In this document: one piece after another, positions 23,284 through 34,340 of the stretch
Layout of the letters: each line of letters opens with the position of its first letter
Position numbering within the stretch: position 1 is the stretch's first letter
Source of the DNA: Cololabis saira
Taxonomy: Eukaryota; Chordata; Actinopteri; Beloniformes; Belonidae
Assembly (NCBI RefSeq): GCF_033807715.1
Contig: NC_084610.1
Coordinates: forward strand, 2,228,501-2,292,500
Reading direction: 5' to 3'
Length of the DNA stretch: 64,000 nt
Position numbers and translations under genes: made by a program
Notes under the pieces: generated by a model
Databases searched by the model: none
The model's input: only the letters and a program-made list of their open reading frames with translations
Told to the model about the DNA's origin: nothing

Positions 23284-24757
23284 ATTAGCCCTCCTGCTTT
23301 ACCCCTGTTAGACAACCAAAGGTTTTACTTCCATCAGTGCACTTTATGAAACATAATCTTGTTTGCGGAGGATTTTTGTTTAAGCGGAGCTAAAAGACCT
23401 GAGAGCCGTATCAACATGTCAAAACTACGACTAGAGAAAGGAGTAAAATCTCAAGCAGGCAGAATCTGGGACAACCACGGTGAGGGATGAGTTTCGAGTG
23501 TGAGAAGTAGAGAAATGATCTGAAAGCTGATTTTCTTCTTGACAACCGGCCTGAAACACCTCCACCCCTGGGGAGCCGCGTTACCCGGACATTTAAGTAT
23601 GCAGCGAACGCGTCGTGAGCGACAGTGGGCTTCAAAAAATGCACGCGTGAAGAGGATTTCTGACATCCCACTTTGTTGACGGTTGCAGCGTTAAGCTTCA
23701 CAAGGAAACGCAATTAGGGTGTAGAATATGCACACATCTTGCATGCTCTCTGGACTCCTGCAATTTGGGGCGAAAGAAAAAAGTAAAGGTCAGCCACGTT
23801 AGTCAGATTGTGCTCGACAAATTCTAAAGAGGCTCGCCGGTCACGCTGAATGTATTCCCTGCAACATAATTAGCCCCTTCAATTCCCCGCCGCGCCGGGC
23901 TACCGGGTGTCTCGGAACAGAAGCCCCACCCCTTCCCCCAAAACGCCTCTCACCTCTGGTTGTGCTCCCTCCGTCCTCCCCTCTTCCCCTCACCGCTCTA
24001 TCACACGTTGTTGCCGGCCTAAACTCGCCGCAGATGCGCTCGGCCGGCGCATAAATTAGTCATCAACATTAGCATCAGCCGGCGCGTGGCACCCGGTGCC
24101 AACTGCTCTCCGAACGGCCATAAAAGGTCATGTTTTGATGACTGAATGCCACACAGGCACCTTGGCTCCCCGGAGGAGGGTTCCCCAGGTGCACGTGAAA
24201 GGTTAAAAATTACCTACCCGCCGCCGCCTGTCTCTGGCCAAGGAAATAATTAGGGGGTTTTTAGGGAGCGGCAGAATGCCTGGCTGTCAGATGACAGAGC
24301 GTTACCTAATGGTCGTATCTGGGGAAGAGTCAAGCGGCCTGTCATTCTCCTGACAGGACAAATGAGCATAATGGTGGCAGGGAAATGGGCGCCTGTTCAC
24401 CCCCTTCCCGCTCTCTTTCTTCCTCGGCCAGGGAGGTGGAGGAGCAGGGGGTGAAATGGCAGCGCCTGAGCAGAATAACACAAGCACGTTAACCTTTTAC
24501 GTAAATGTGTTAACATGTGTACGAGGCGCTGGGCGCTGGGCTGCTCCGACCGGAGGAAGCCGCCGCCGCCGCCGCGCGGCGACGCTTGATCGCGCTTGAT
24601 CCAGGGAAGACCTCCGCCGCGTAAAGTGACATCCGTCTTGGAAGGTAAACAGCACTGGATTTGACAGGAAGTCACGGATGAAGTGCCAGAGAAAGAGAAG
24701 CTTTCATGCAGGAGGTGGCACTGCTGCACCTCACACTCTCACACTTGTTCCTGTTTG
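23284..24757. promoter_or_regulatory. Non-repetitive island, possible conserved noncoding DNA
   Basis: About 1.4 kb free of recognisable repeats. From about 23860 to 24480 it holds several homeodomain-type cores (CATAATTAGCCCC, GCATAAATTAGTCATC, AAATAATTAGGGGG), E-box-like and GC-rich stretches, and a CCGCCGCCGCCGCCG run at about 24560. No open frame has coding character. The look is that of an enhancer near a developmental gene, but conservation cannot be tested from one sequence. Confidence 0.3.
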
Positions 24758-24759
24758 TA

Positions 24760-25409
24760 CGGTGGCCGAGACCCGCCATTGCTGAAAATAAAAGTAACGC
24801 TGCAAATTAAAGAAACGCTGCAAATAAAAAGAAACACCGCTGCAAATAAAATAAACGCTTTGCAAATAAAATAAACGCTGCAAATAAAAGAAACGCTGCA
24901 AATAAAAACAAACGCCGCTGCAAATTAAAGAAACGCGTCACATAAAAACAAACGCTGCTGCAAATAAAAGAAATGCTGCAAATAAAAACAAACGCCGCTG
25001 CAAATAAAAGAAACGCCGCTACAAATTTAAAAAAACGACGCAAATAAAAAAGCCACAACGGAAGTGAATTACCGGGGACTATTTTTGCTGATGCACCGGT
25101 TTTTTTTACGTAAGAGGGGAAGAAGAAGAAGAAGAGGACGTAAGTGAAAAGGAAGAAATAAGAAGAGCGAGGAATAAGAAGAACAACGAACAAGAAAATA
25201 ATTGAAAAGGTTAGTGTTCAACGTCGCTACGTGTCATTATTAATGTGAAACACCGGTGCATCGGCAAAAATATTCCCCGGTAATTCACTTCCGTTGTGGC
25301 TTTTTTATTTGCGTCATTTTTTTATTTTATTTGCAGCGGCGTTTCTTTCTGTTTTGCAGCGTTCCTTTTATTTTCTTTTATTTTCAGCAATGGCGGGTCT
25401 TGGCCACCG
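24760..25409. mobile_element. TA-flanked foldback element with expanded arm
   Basis: Inverted ends CGGTGGCC(G/A)AGACCCGCCATTG occupy 24760-24780 and 25389-25409, with TA on each outer side (24758-24759; 25410-25411), as in Tc1/mariner-derived MITEs. The arms continue inward through AGCCACAACGGAAGTGAATT and GATGCACCGGT and their complements. The left arm carries about 14 tandem copies of an ~18-bp AACGCTGCAAATAAAAG unit (24785-25060), while the right arm has only two or three. The spacer (25105-25240) is A/G-rich. Confidence 0.75.
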
Positions 25410-25459
25410 TATGTTTGGCTTCCCAAGTCAGCAGAAGAAGAAAAAGGTGGCAGTTTGCA

Positions 25460-25833
25460 GTATAGACATATAAACGTAGACGCCCCATCGGGCGCTGAGC
25501 CATACGTCAACGTCTCCGCCATATTGGATGTTCAAGACTGCGCTGTAAACTAATACAAGTAAATGGACTTATTTTCATAAAGCGCCTTTCTACAAAGAAA
25601 TGTACGTTTTACGTCTCATTTATTCATTCACACACGCACTAATATACTTGGAAACAGTTACGCACCAAATATAATATATTTAATTTTCTCAGATGGAAAA
25701 AATAAGAACTTTATTGATCCCACATAGGAGTAATTCATGTTCTATCAGCTATAGAGAACAAGGTAGTGCCGAAAAACAATATATATCCCCCCTCACAAAA
25801 ATAAGAAAAATAGAGAAACATATTTTCTCATCA
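25460..25833 (-). mobile_element. Dispersed fish repeat, copy 1 (inverted)
   Basis: The complement matches 46939-47205 and 47345-47640, including GGGATCAATAAAGTTCTTATT, GAGACGTAAAACGTACATTT and TACTTGTATTAGTTTACAGC. The AATAAA near a GATCAATAAAG stretch suggests the 3' end of a retroelement, but no coding part is present. It ends at GAGAAAATATG next to ATCAAC. Confidence 0.55.
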
Positions 25834-25969
25834 ACAAAACACATTTTACATAAACATATTTAAAATTTTCCAAGTAACAAAATAACATATTTGAACCATT
25901 TTTCAGATTTTTTCAGTTATTTTATTGTCTGGAAAATGGTAATAAAGAGAAATATTTTATTCTGTTTAA

Positions 25970-26715
25970 AGGTATTGTGACATCATTTTTAAAATGCTTT
26001 TAACACTATTAAAAGTCTTGGCCAACATCCCTCAAATGTGTCTAAAAGAGTGTAACAAGAAAAACTTCACTCTAGAACTCTATTCCTGGCTTTTTATTAC
26101 AGTGTTTTTTTGCCCCGTGAAAAATGCTTCCTTTCCCCCCTTTCCTGTCAATCATTGCGCCGCTCCTCCTCCAAACCTCCTCCTCCTCCAGCCATACGCT
26201 CACAGCGGCGTCGGAGAGTTAAGCCGAGAGCGACAGGTGAAGCATGCACGGAAAAGCAGGAGGGCGAACCACAGCAAACAATCATAAAAATAAAGGCATG
26301 CAAGCAGCACTGTCCCCTTGTCTTAAGTCCAGTCAGTGGCCGCGGGTCTTCTTAGCAGTTTTCCTCCGGTGATTAGAACAAAAGAGGCTCTAAACACCCG
26401 AGCGCGTCGCCGCGTAACCCTACGCCGTAGGCTCTGCGTCGGTGTAACGCGGAACCATAAATCAGCCTTTATGGTGCGCTGGAGAGGAGAGGAGGCAGGG
26501 AGCTGGGTGGAGGGGGCGGTGATTTAGCGGATCGTTACGTAACGGCCCGCCAGCAAACCAGGTGCGCCGTTTTTGCACAGTTATGCGGAAAATCCCAGAA
26601 AGCACACAATACACTGAATGTTAAAAGTTCGTTGTTTTTTGGGTGTAATTGATGTCAAGACACCCAACAAAACACAAAAAATCAAGAAAAATGTGTTTTT
26701 CATGTCACAATCCCT
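25970..26715. mobile_element. TTAA-flanked nonautonomous DNA transposon
   Basis: Ends AGGTATTGTGACATCA and TCATGTCACAATCCCT are inverted copies, each next to TTAA (25966-25969; 26716-26719). TTAA target duplications point to piggyBac or Kolobok; the AGG start favours Kolobok-like. A GCGTTA-type MITE fragment (26398-26470) lies inside. No transposase frame is visible. Confidence 0.7.
26398..26470. mobile_element. GGCTGATTTATGG-type MITE, fragment 1
   Basis: CGCCGCGTAACCCTACGCCG, then GGCTCTGCGT and ACGCGGAACCATAAATCAGC. The right terminus (complement of AAAGGCTGATTTATGGTTCC) is intact, the left one missing. The family occurs at least six times in this window. Confidence 0.7.
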
Positions 26716-26719
26716 TTAA

Positions 26720-27219
26720 GAGCTGTAAATAGGAGCTAAAAAGTCAGATATTTAATTTTGATCGAGCAAAAACTTTAAAATATTTGCCAAATTTCCTTTT
26801 TCACATTCATGTATGTGTCATGTATTTTTTGATTATAGGCCTTCATCATCGCTGCAGGTAGTTTATGAACTTTAAACCAACACAAAGAAGTATTTTCGTG
26901 TCGAAATGTAATTTTCAAGAATATCTGAAAGTATATTTTATTATTGTAAAGCTCCCTCAGAATGAACTGCAGAGGAACCAGAGCTACTTTTTAAAAGTTC
27001 CTGATCCATATGGGATTCATGACGTTTATGCAGGAACAGAAAGTGTGTGGGAAATGTTATTATACTGAATATAGGTATTCAGAGAGGATCCTGGATGTCG
27101 TCACCTGCGCTCCGCCTGCTTGGACTGTGGTCTGATTCCCCGTAGTCCGAGGTCTGTCCGGATGTGTCCGGGACATCTAGACACCTCGGAATACGACACA
27201 GTGTCCCTCCTTAGCATCT
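26720..27219. other. No gene recognised
   Basis: About 500 bp, AT-rich to 27070 then GC-balanced. An open frame at 26865-27068 has no recognisable domain and no start context to support it. Confidence 0.4.
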
Positions 27220-27583
27220 TTAAAGGGGACATATTATGGCATTTAATGTATATTTTAAACAGGCCTTGAATGTCTTAAAAACAATCTAAAGCTTGTTTTT
27301 TCTACATAAATCAGAAATTCAGCCTGTGGGCCATGTCTCTAGTTTTACCACTTCTAAAGCCTTTTTCTGTGCTTCATTTTAGGGGAGGGGGTGCTATGAT
27401 AATGAGGCTCTGTGCTGATTGGCTGCTTGAATGACGTGTAGGAGGGGAGGAGAATAAACCTCGCTCCGGCCAGAGCAGCTGGCTGCGTCGTACACAAACT
27501 GCGTCCCATGCGAGAAGCTTCTGCGACAAAATCAATTCCATTGCTTTATTTTTTTTGTATTGGACTGTCCTAACTGGCAGCGA

Positions 27584-27988
27584 GTTTAACAGTTTCAGTG
27601 TGGACAGAGAGAGTTTAACAGTTTCAGTGTGGACAGAGAGAGTTTAAGGGTTTCAGTGTGGACAGAGAGAGTTTAACAGTTTCAGTGTGGACAGAGAGAG
27701 TTTAACGGTTTCAGTGTGGACAGAGAGAGTTTAACAGTTTCAGTGTGGACAGAGAGAGTTTAACAGTTTCAGTGTGGACAGAGAGAGTTTAACAGTTTCA
27801 GTGTGGACAGAGAGAGTTTAACAGTTTCAGTGTGGACAGAGAGAGTTTAACAGTTTCAGTGTGGACAGAGAGAGTTTAACAGTTTCAGTGTGGACAGAGA
27901 GAGTTTAACAGTTTCAGTGTGGACAGAGAGAGTTTAACAGTTTCAGTGTGGACAGAGAGAGTTTAACAGTTTCAGTGTGGACAGAGAG
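27584..27988. repeat. Exact 29-bp minisatellite, 14 units
   Basis: GTTTAACAGTTTCAGTGTGG plus ACAGAGAGA is repeated with no length change for 14 units. Two units have AGGGT or ACGGT in place of ACAGT. The constant spacing indicates a young expansion. Confidence 0.9.
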
Positions 27989-28047
27989 CGTCCAATGTCA
28001 CACAGCTCACGATAGTCGGACGCTCTCATGCAGTTACACGGATCTTA

Positions 28048-28137
28048 AAGTCTGAATTACGGTTCTGCGTTAAATCGACGCGTACCCTACGCCGTAGGCT
28101 CTGCGTTGGTGAAACGCGGAACCATAAATCGGCCTTT
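28048..28137. mobile_element. GGCTGATTTATGG-type MITE, copy 2
   Basis: Both ends are present in degenerate form (AGTCTGAATTACGGTTCTGCG and CGGAACCATAAATCGGCCTTT). The equivalent site in the inverted element at 54321-55620 also has a member (55331-55373), so insertion preceded the spread of the larger element. Confidence 0.7.
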
Positions 28138-29036
28138 AGTTCCCTGAAGAGGGAACGGGTCACCTCGTCTTCACACTAATTCACACAAGAAGATTTCATT
28201 TTTAATTCTAAACAGTTACACCACAGTTACTCAGATTCCTCATCATTTCATATGTTACAAGAAATCACAACACTGAATTTTCACAAATGGCAACTTTATT
28301 GTTAAAAACATAAGTTGTATATAAATAACATTTATGCACTATTGTTTGCTCAAGGAAGGACCGTGCGTCTTCTGAAGGTGTTGTTGAAGCTTCAGGTGCT
28401 TGGAAGATCTGAAACCATAAACAGAAGAAAAATGTATTACGGTACTAATAGAGCCGCCGGCGCCCGGAGCTCCGGAGCTAAGCTAAATACTTGTAGACAA
28501 ATATAAATAACATAAAAAAATAACGTCACTTACTGCTGACTCGTGTGCAGTCCGTACTGTGGGAACTGATCCATTTATGAGGGTAAATGTCGATGCAAAA
28601 CCTCATCTTAACTGTCCCCTCGCTGTGGAAACAGCCACCGCTGCTGAACAATGGCTGAAGCTCCGGCCGGCGGAGAGAGAGAGTTGTGGGTGTGGTTTCA
28701 ACAGCGGAGGAGACCGAGGGCGTGGTTTGCATTTTGGTGACGTAAAGAAAATGCACAAATCTAAACGGCTCGTAGAAACCACATGACACTGGAAGATTCA
28801 GCAAGGCGGGGGTACAGACCTTGCAGAAATTCATGGGATTTCATCTTTCCTCTGCTGGCAGGCTGAGGGGAGACCACTTTATATATGTTAAAACAAGAAA
28901 AAACGTGTTTTTCATAATAGGTCCCCTTTAACTCCCATGTGAGTGCTCTTTGATCAGAGCTGCTCCTCTTGTGTACAAAATATACCAAAACATCTTGGGA
29001 CGAGGTTTTCACCCAAAGCAACTGAGTTAGCAACAG

Positions 29037-29633
29037 TGACTACGTTTCCATGCAGTCAAAATTGGGGTTATTGCTAATATTCCGTTTACATGGTAATTAA
29101 TCATTCAGGATATCTGGATCAAACCAGCGACGCACGGAGAACATCATGACACAATTCCTGTCATTTCTGCTTCTTCTTCCTGTATCCAAATTCAAAACAA
29201 ATGCTGCTTCACGCAACTTTTCGCTCACCTTCTTGTAAATCTTCTATCCCGGTACTTTCTAGCGTCTACAAATGCAGAAATGTTCATATCCTTCATTACA
29301 TTTATGAAGTGATTAGTCTCCTCCTGGTCTTGGTTTCTCCGTGTTTATAAAAACTTCCTGGACTCAAAAGACCAGGATTCCTTGTGAACAGAGCATGTGC
29401 AGAAAACAAATTCCTGTTCCGTTTGATGGGGATATTCCGTTTGGCGTTTACATGACGAATATTCAGGTTTTAAAAGGAGTAACCCAGGGCTCATATTGGG
29501 GTTTTTAAAAACCCGAATATGAGCAAATTCTGGTTATTCAAAGGGGTTATTGGTGTTTACATGGCCGTGCAAATTCGGGTTATTGCCAATATGCGGGTTT
29601 TAAAAGGGTTATTGATGCATGGAAACACAGTCA
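29037..29633. mobile_element. Nonautonomous DNA element with TGACT..GTTTCCATGCA ends
   Basis: TGACTACGTTTCCATGCA at the left and TGCATGGAAACACAGTCA at the right are inverted repeats. The inside repeats the themes GGGTTATTGC, TTTACATGG and TTTTAAAAGG and contains the hairpin CTCATATTGGGG...CCCGAATATGAG. A target duplication is not evident, so the superfamily stays open. Confidence 0.65.
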
Positions 29634-29879
29634 ATAACTAGGTTTTCAAGTTGTGTTTGTTGGGCGTTTGTGGGAGTCTCCTCCTACAGTTGGCCTTGCT
29701 CTTCTAAAACACATTTGTGATGTCACAGGACCTTCGTCCGGCTCTTACACAACGTTTGGGTGGAGCTGGGATAGGCTCCACCCTCATGTGATGAAATGAA
29801 AGATGCCATCACCTTCCCTCATATTCACAGACGTCCACACATGAAGGAGTTTGCCGTATTTCTTGAAACACGAGTTGAA

Positions 29880-31016
29880 TAATCCAGTGCGTGCCCACGC
29901 CCAGGTGCTGCGGCGGTTGCTGCTTCCCCTCGTCGCCAGACAGGCAGCAGCGTCGTGTGCTCACGCTGCCACATCCTGCATGCTAACAGAGGGATTATTA
30001 ACACAACAAACTTAAATGCCCTATATAAATAATACGTTCACGGAGATTCAAACCGGCTCAGCTGACACTGTTTAAGCAGCGCCTCCAACATCTGTTTATG
30101 AGCACTTTGCCTAATGATATCATCCGATATCATTAACTGTGGCAGCGCGCGCGGCGCGGCGGCAGCAGGTGCAGCTGTTTATGCCTCCCCCTCGCAGCAT
30201 CTCCCCGTTGCACACGTAAACGTACGCACAAACACACACCAACGGAGACGAGCACGGCTTCCTGCAACACCGGCTCCAACCCTTTCCTCCCTTCCACCCC
30301 ACAAATCGCCAAACCGCTCATTAGGACAATTTTCCTCAACAAAAAAGCGGCCCCTGTGATTTCAATCTGTATATCACCTGTAATTGTAGTTTTTAGCGAG
30401 GGTCTGATTCCATACATTTAGCAGGCGTGCGCGGGGCCTGCGGGCGCGAGCGCCGGGTAGCACACGCCTCTCGCCGCCGCCGCCAGCTGCACAAGCTTTT
30501 TTTGGGGATGGCAACGGTTTTCCAAGGCCTCCGCGGATGTTTTCAGGGGAGGCGGAGCTCTCCGCTTTGTTGCCTCACTTGGTTTTTCTCTGTTTAGATG
30601 CTGGAAATTATAGAAAATTATCATCTCTGGCAGCAACGTTGACGCCGCTGCGTCTTCCTGACCAGAAGGCCACGTTTGGGCGTCTCCCCCGATCCCCCGC
30701 GTCCCCGCGCGGCTCAACGCGCCTGTAATTAGCCAGGCGGTTGAAACGCTGCGTGGAAGTGTTGCATTAGCGCCGAGCCCGAGACGATTACGGTATTTAT
30801 ACATCCAAACAAACAATTCATAAGGTTAAATGTTGACCGGGTCCGTCCACCTTTCACTTGTTGTTGAGATGGAGAACAAAATAAAAAGTGGTGCGGAGGT
30901 TTTTCCACGGGTGCCTGGACCACGAGTTGTTTTTGTTTTTAATCTTCTATTTTAGTGTAATTAAGTGGCATTCATGACCAGATTTAGAATCTGTGATATT
31001 TATAGTGAAACACTTT
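29880..31016. promoter_or_regulatory. Non-repetitive island, possible conserved noncoding DNA
   Basis: About 1.1 kb without recognised repeats. Notable stretches are the AT-rich AAATGCCCTATATAAATAATACG block near 30016, the inverted GATATCATCCGATATC near 30116, and 30720-30840 (GTAATTAGCCAGGCGG, CAAACAAACAATTCATAAGG). Open frames of 60-130 codons overlap on both strands and look like chance products of GC-rich DNA. Enhancer identity is an inference from composition only. Confidence 0.3.
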
Positions 31017-31020
31017 TTAA

Positions 31021-31929
31021 CCCTTGTGCTGTCTTTGGGTCAAAATGACCCAATTCTTCTATCCTTCTTTCCTCCTGCTCTCTCTTTCCTTCTTTCTTTC
31101 CTCTTTTCCTCCTTTTTTACGCTACTTTACTCCTTTTTCTTCCTACCTCCATTTCGTCATTCATTCCTTTATTACCTTCTTTCCATTTCTCCCTTCCTTA
31201 CTACCTTTCCTACTTCCTTCCTTCTTTCCTTCTTTTTCTCCTTTCTTCCTTACTTCCTTCTTTCCTTCCTTCCATCTTTTCTCCCTTCCTTACTCCCTTT
31301 CCTACTTCCTTCCTTCTTTCCTTCTTTTCTCCTATCTTCTTCATTCCCTTCTTTCCATCTTTTCTCCCTTCCTTACTCCCTCTCCTACTTCCTTCCTTCT
31401 TTCCTTCTTTTCTCCTTTCTTCCTTCCTTCCTTCTTTCCTTCCTTCCATCTTTTCTCCCTTCCTTACTCCCTTTCCTACTTCCTTCCTTCTTTCCTTCTT
31501 TTCTCCTTTCTTCCTCATTCCCTTCTTTCCTTCCTTACATCTTTTCTCTCTTCCTTCCTTCCATCCTTTCTCCCTTCCTTACTCCCTTTCCTACTTCCTT
31601 CCTTATTTCCTTCTTTTCTCCTTTCTTCCTTACTTCCTTCTTTCCTTCCTTCCATCTTTTCTCCCTTCCTTACTCCCTTTCCTACTTCCTTCCTTCTTTC
31701 CTTCTTTTCTCCTTTCTTCCTTACTTCCTTCTTTCCTTCCTTCCATCTTTTCTCCCTTCCTTACTCCCTTTCCTACTTCCTTCCTTCTTTTCTCCTTTCT
31801 TCCTCATTCCCTTCTTTCCTTCCTTCCATCTTTTCTCCCTTCCTTACTCCCTTTCCTACTTACTTCCTTCTTTCCTTCGTTCCTTATTTTCTCCCTTCAC
31901 CCTCCCTTGACCCATAGACCGCACAAGGG
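31021..31929. mobile_element. piggyBac-like ends around a pyrimidine tract
   Basis: The left end CCCTTGTGCTGTCTTTGGGTC and the right end GACCCATAGACCGCACAAGGG are inverted and each is flanked by TTAA (31017-31020; 31930-31933), the piggyBac signature. Nearly all of the interior (about 31060-31890) is C/T only, a higher-order repeat of ~90 bp (marker TACTCCCTTTCC about seven times). The Phe/Leu/Ser/Pro open frames of about 300 codons are by-products. Confidence 0.8.
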
Positions 31930-32187
31930 TTAAAAAGAAAATATTTCCTAATTATGTTCATCTCTATATTACAATATCTGAGGCTTGTTTTCTCTGTAAA
32001 ATGGGCGGAGCGAAGAGTCCCGGTGAGCCAGCTGCAACACGCCCACCTGTCAATCAAAGTTGGCTGTGGCTCCTTCGGCCGATCCACAATCCAAACGTTG
32101 TTTTGGTGTCGACAGTAGCGGAACATGTCAGAGCTGGACTGGGGGCGGGGCTTATGACCGGGCCCTTTGCAGGCTGGAGCCAGTTAA

Positions 32188-33493
32188 AGGAGACCTATTA
32201 TAACCTATTATTAAACAGGCCTTGAATGTCTTAAAAACAATCAAAAGCTTGTTTTTTCTACATAAATCAGAAATTCAGCCTGTGGGCCATGTTTACTGCT
32301 TCTAGCCTCATTATCTGTGAGGGATTCTGAGGGGCGGGGCTATGATAATGAGGCTCTGTGCTGATTGGCTGCCTGAATGACGTGTAGCAGGGGAGGGAAC
32401 AAAGCCTCTCTGTGCGATCGAACTTCAGTGACAAAATCAATTCCATTGCTTTATTTTCTATTGGACAGTCCTAACTGGCCGTGAGTTTAACGGTTTCAAT
32501 GGAGAGAGTTTAAAAGTTTCAGTGTGGACAGAGAGAGTTTAATGGTTTCAATGTGGACAGAGAGAGTTTAACAGTTTCAGTGTGGACAGAGAGTTTAACA
32601 GTTTCAGTGTGGACAGAGAGAGTTTAACTGTTTCAGTGTGGACAGAGAGAGTTTAACGGTTTCAGTGTGGACAGAGAGAGTTTAACGGTTTCAGTGTGGA
32701 CAGAGAGAGTTTAACGGTTTCAGTGTGGACAGAGACAGTTTAACGGTTTCAGTGTGGACAGAGAGAGTTTAACAGTTTCAGTGTGGACAGAGAGAGTTTA
32801 ACAGTTTCAGTGTGGACAGAGAGAGTTTAACGGTTTCAGTGTGGACAGAGACAGTTTAACGGTTTCAGTGTGGACAGAGAGAGTTTAACAGTTTCAGTGT
32901 GGACAGAGAGAGTTTAACGGTTTCAGTGTGGACAGAGAGCGTCCGATGTCACGCAGCTCGATGCGATAGTCGGACACTCGCATTCAGTTACACGCTGTAA
33001 ACGGATCTTAAGCCTGATTTACTCTCTAAACAGGTACACCACAGTTATTTACTCCGATTCTTCATCATTTCATTTCTTATGTTACAAGACAAATGAATCA
33101 TGTTAACTGTAAAGAAATCACAACACTGAATTTTCACAAATGGCAACTTTATTGTTAAAAAACAAAATAACATAAGTTGTATATAAATAACATGTATGCA
33201 CTATTGCTGGCTCAAGGAAGGACCGTGCGTCTTCTGAAGGTGTCGTTGAAGCTTCAGGTGCTTGGAAGATCTGAAACCATGAACAGAAATAAAAGTATTA
33301 CGGTATTAATAGAGCTCCGTAACACGGAGTAACACCGGAGCTAAGCTAAATACTTAGCCCATGCAAAGATCATACTTTTAAACAAATATAAATAACATAA
33401 AAAATTAACGTCACTTACCGCTGACTCGTGTGCAGTTGCCGGCTCCGTACTGTTGAAACTGATCCTTTTATGAGGGTAAGTGTCGATGGAAAA
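32188..33493. mobile_element. TTAA-flanked element A, copy 2 (3' truncated)
   Basis: Starts AGGAGACCTATTATA after TTAA (32184-32187) and follows copy 1 through CAGGCCTTGAATGTCTTAAA, GCTCTGTGCTGATTGGCTG, a 29-bp minisatellite and the GAAGCTTCAGGTGCTTGG region to ATGAGGGTAAGTGTCGATGG. It then breaks off, replaced by sequence ending GTTACATAGTGCTGCTTTAA. Confidence 0.75.
32485..32939. repeat. 29-bp minisatellite, about 16 units, variant-rich
   Basis: Same unit as at 27584 but with more variants (ACGGT, ACTGT, AATGG, two shortened units and CAGAGACAG), so it is an independently evolved or older expansion. Confidence 0.85.
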
Positions 33494-33690
33494 GCTGTAA
33501 AATGTGTAGTTTTTTAGTGTGGCAGGGTTCTTACCATGCTCCTCAAAGTTACATAGTGTCAGTGAAGGCGATACAGACCCCTCAGACCATGACAGAGGTT
33601 CATTAAACCTGTTGGAAGTTGATGTACCATCACAATGATGATGATGAAATATTAGATTAAGGTGGAAAAGTTACATAGTGCTGCTTTAAT
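33494..33690 (-). mobile_element. Fragment ending GTTACATAGTGCTGCTTTAA
   Basis: Reverse-strand TTAAAGCAGCACTATGTAAC is a terminus I associate with fish nonautonomous DNA elements. A second TTACATAGTG occurs at about 33550. The other end is absent. Confidence 0.4.
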
Positions 33691-33999
33691 TTGTGGTTCC
33701 GTGGAGCAGCAGACCACAACAAATCTTCAACTTTGGACATTTTTAAGTAAAAGATGCTCAACTGATTTAAAAGTTAAAACATCTCCGCCCGTCTTGTGTG
33801 TTTTCCTCCATGTGAATTTGAATTTCATGGCTCTGATGGTTCCTCCAAGACGAGCATGTTGGCACCCAAAGGAGGAGTTTTATTTGCAGGCAGAGACCCC
33901 GGCGTTGAACCCGCCAGGAGGGATTACACAACGACCACACCAGAACAACAACCAACGCACACTCCTGCTTCCAGCTGTTCTCTAAATGTTGATTACACC

Positions 34000-34340
34000 A
34001 GACACCGGGGCAGCCCCCCCCCCCCCGTCCTCCCTCCTGGACCCCGTATCCGGGCGAGGAGGCCCGGCTGACCCGAGGAGCCGGGCGACCCCGGGTTGGG
34101 GGTCCAGAGAGGCCTCGGCCCCGGGCCTGTTGGCCGGGCGCTGCCTCCCCGTCTCCTCCCCGTCTCCTCCGTCTCCTCCGCCTCCCTGGGCTCTGCGAGC
34201 GGCAGATCTCGGGACGGAGACATGGGCCGAGACGGCAACGGCCCGGAGCTGCAGGATGGAGAGATGAGGAATAAGAAGCTCTGCCGCCGTCCAGCCGCTC
34301 GGGTAACTCTGCGTCAAGTGAAACGGAGACGGGGGAGAAT
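34000..34340 (+). promoter_or_regulatory. CpG-rich patch
   Basis: Strongly GC- and CpG-rich (CCGGGCGAGGAGGCCCGG, GAGCCGGGCGACCCCGGG, GGCCGGGCGCTGCC), following a C-run and ending near a possible coding start. It is the only CpG-island-like stretch in the window outside repeats, so it is the best candidate for a promoter or first exon of a host gene. No TATA box is seen. Confidence 0.4.
34222..34302 (+). CDS. Possible short first coding exon (unproven)
   Basis: ATG at 34222 in GGAGACATGGGCC (purine at -3, G at +4) opens 27 codons, MGRDGNGPELQDGEMRNKKL then CRRPAAR, ending exactly at CGG followed by GTAACT, a fair splice donor at 34303. The peptide is basic and matches no family I recognise. 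The frame stays open to 34351 if unspliced. It lies at the edge of the CpG-rich patch. It could be chance; no downstream exon is identified. Confidence 0.2.

Larger units (their letters stand above)
27224..28927. mobile_element. TTAA-flanked nonautonomous element A, copy 1
   Basis: Inverted ends AGGGGACATATTATG and CATAATAGGTCCCCT each abut TTAA (27220-27223; 28928-28931). It carries an exact 29-bp minisatellite (27584-27988) and a nested MITE (28048-28137), then a conserved right half (CAATAAAGTTG region on the other strand, GCTTCAGGTGCTTGGAAGAT). Copies lie at 32188-33493 (truncated) and, inverted, at 54321-55620. Kolobok-like by TTAA and AGGG ends; no transposase is seen. Confidence 0.8.

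Noticed and set aside
30993..31917. Two ~300-codon Phe/Leu/Ser/Pro frames
   Set aside because: They arise from a C/T-only tract in which stop codons are rare; both frames are open at once.
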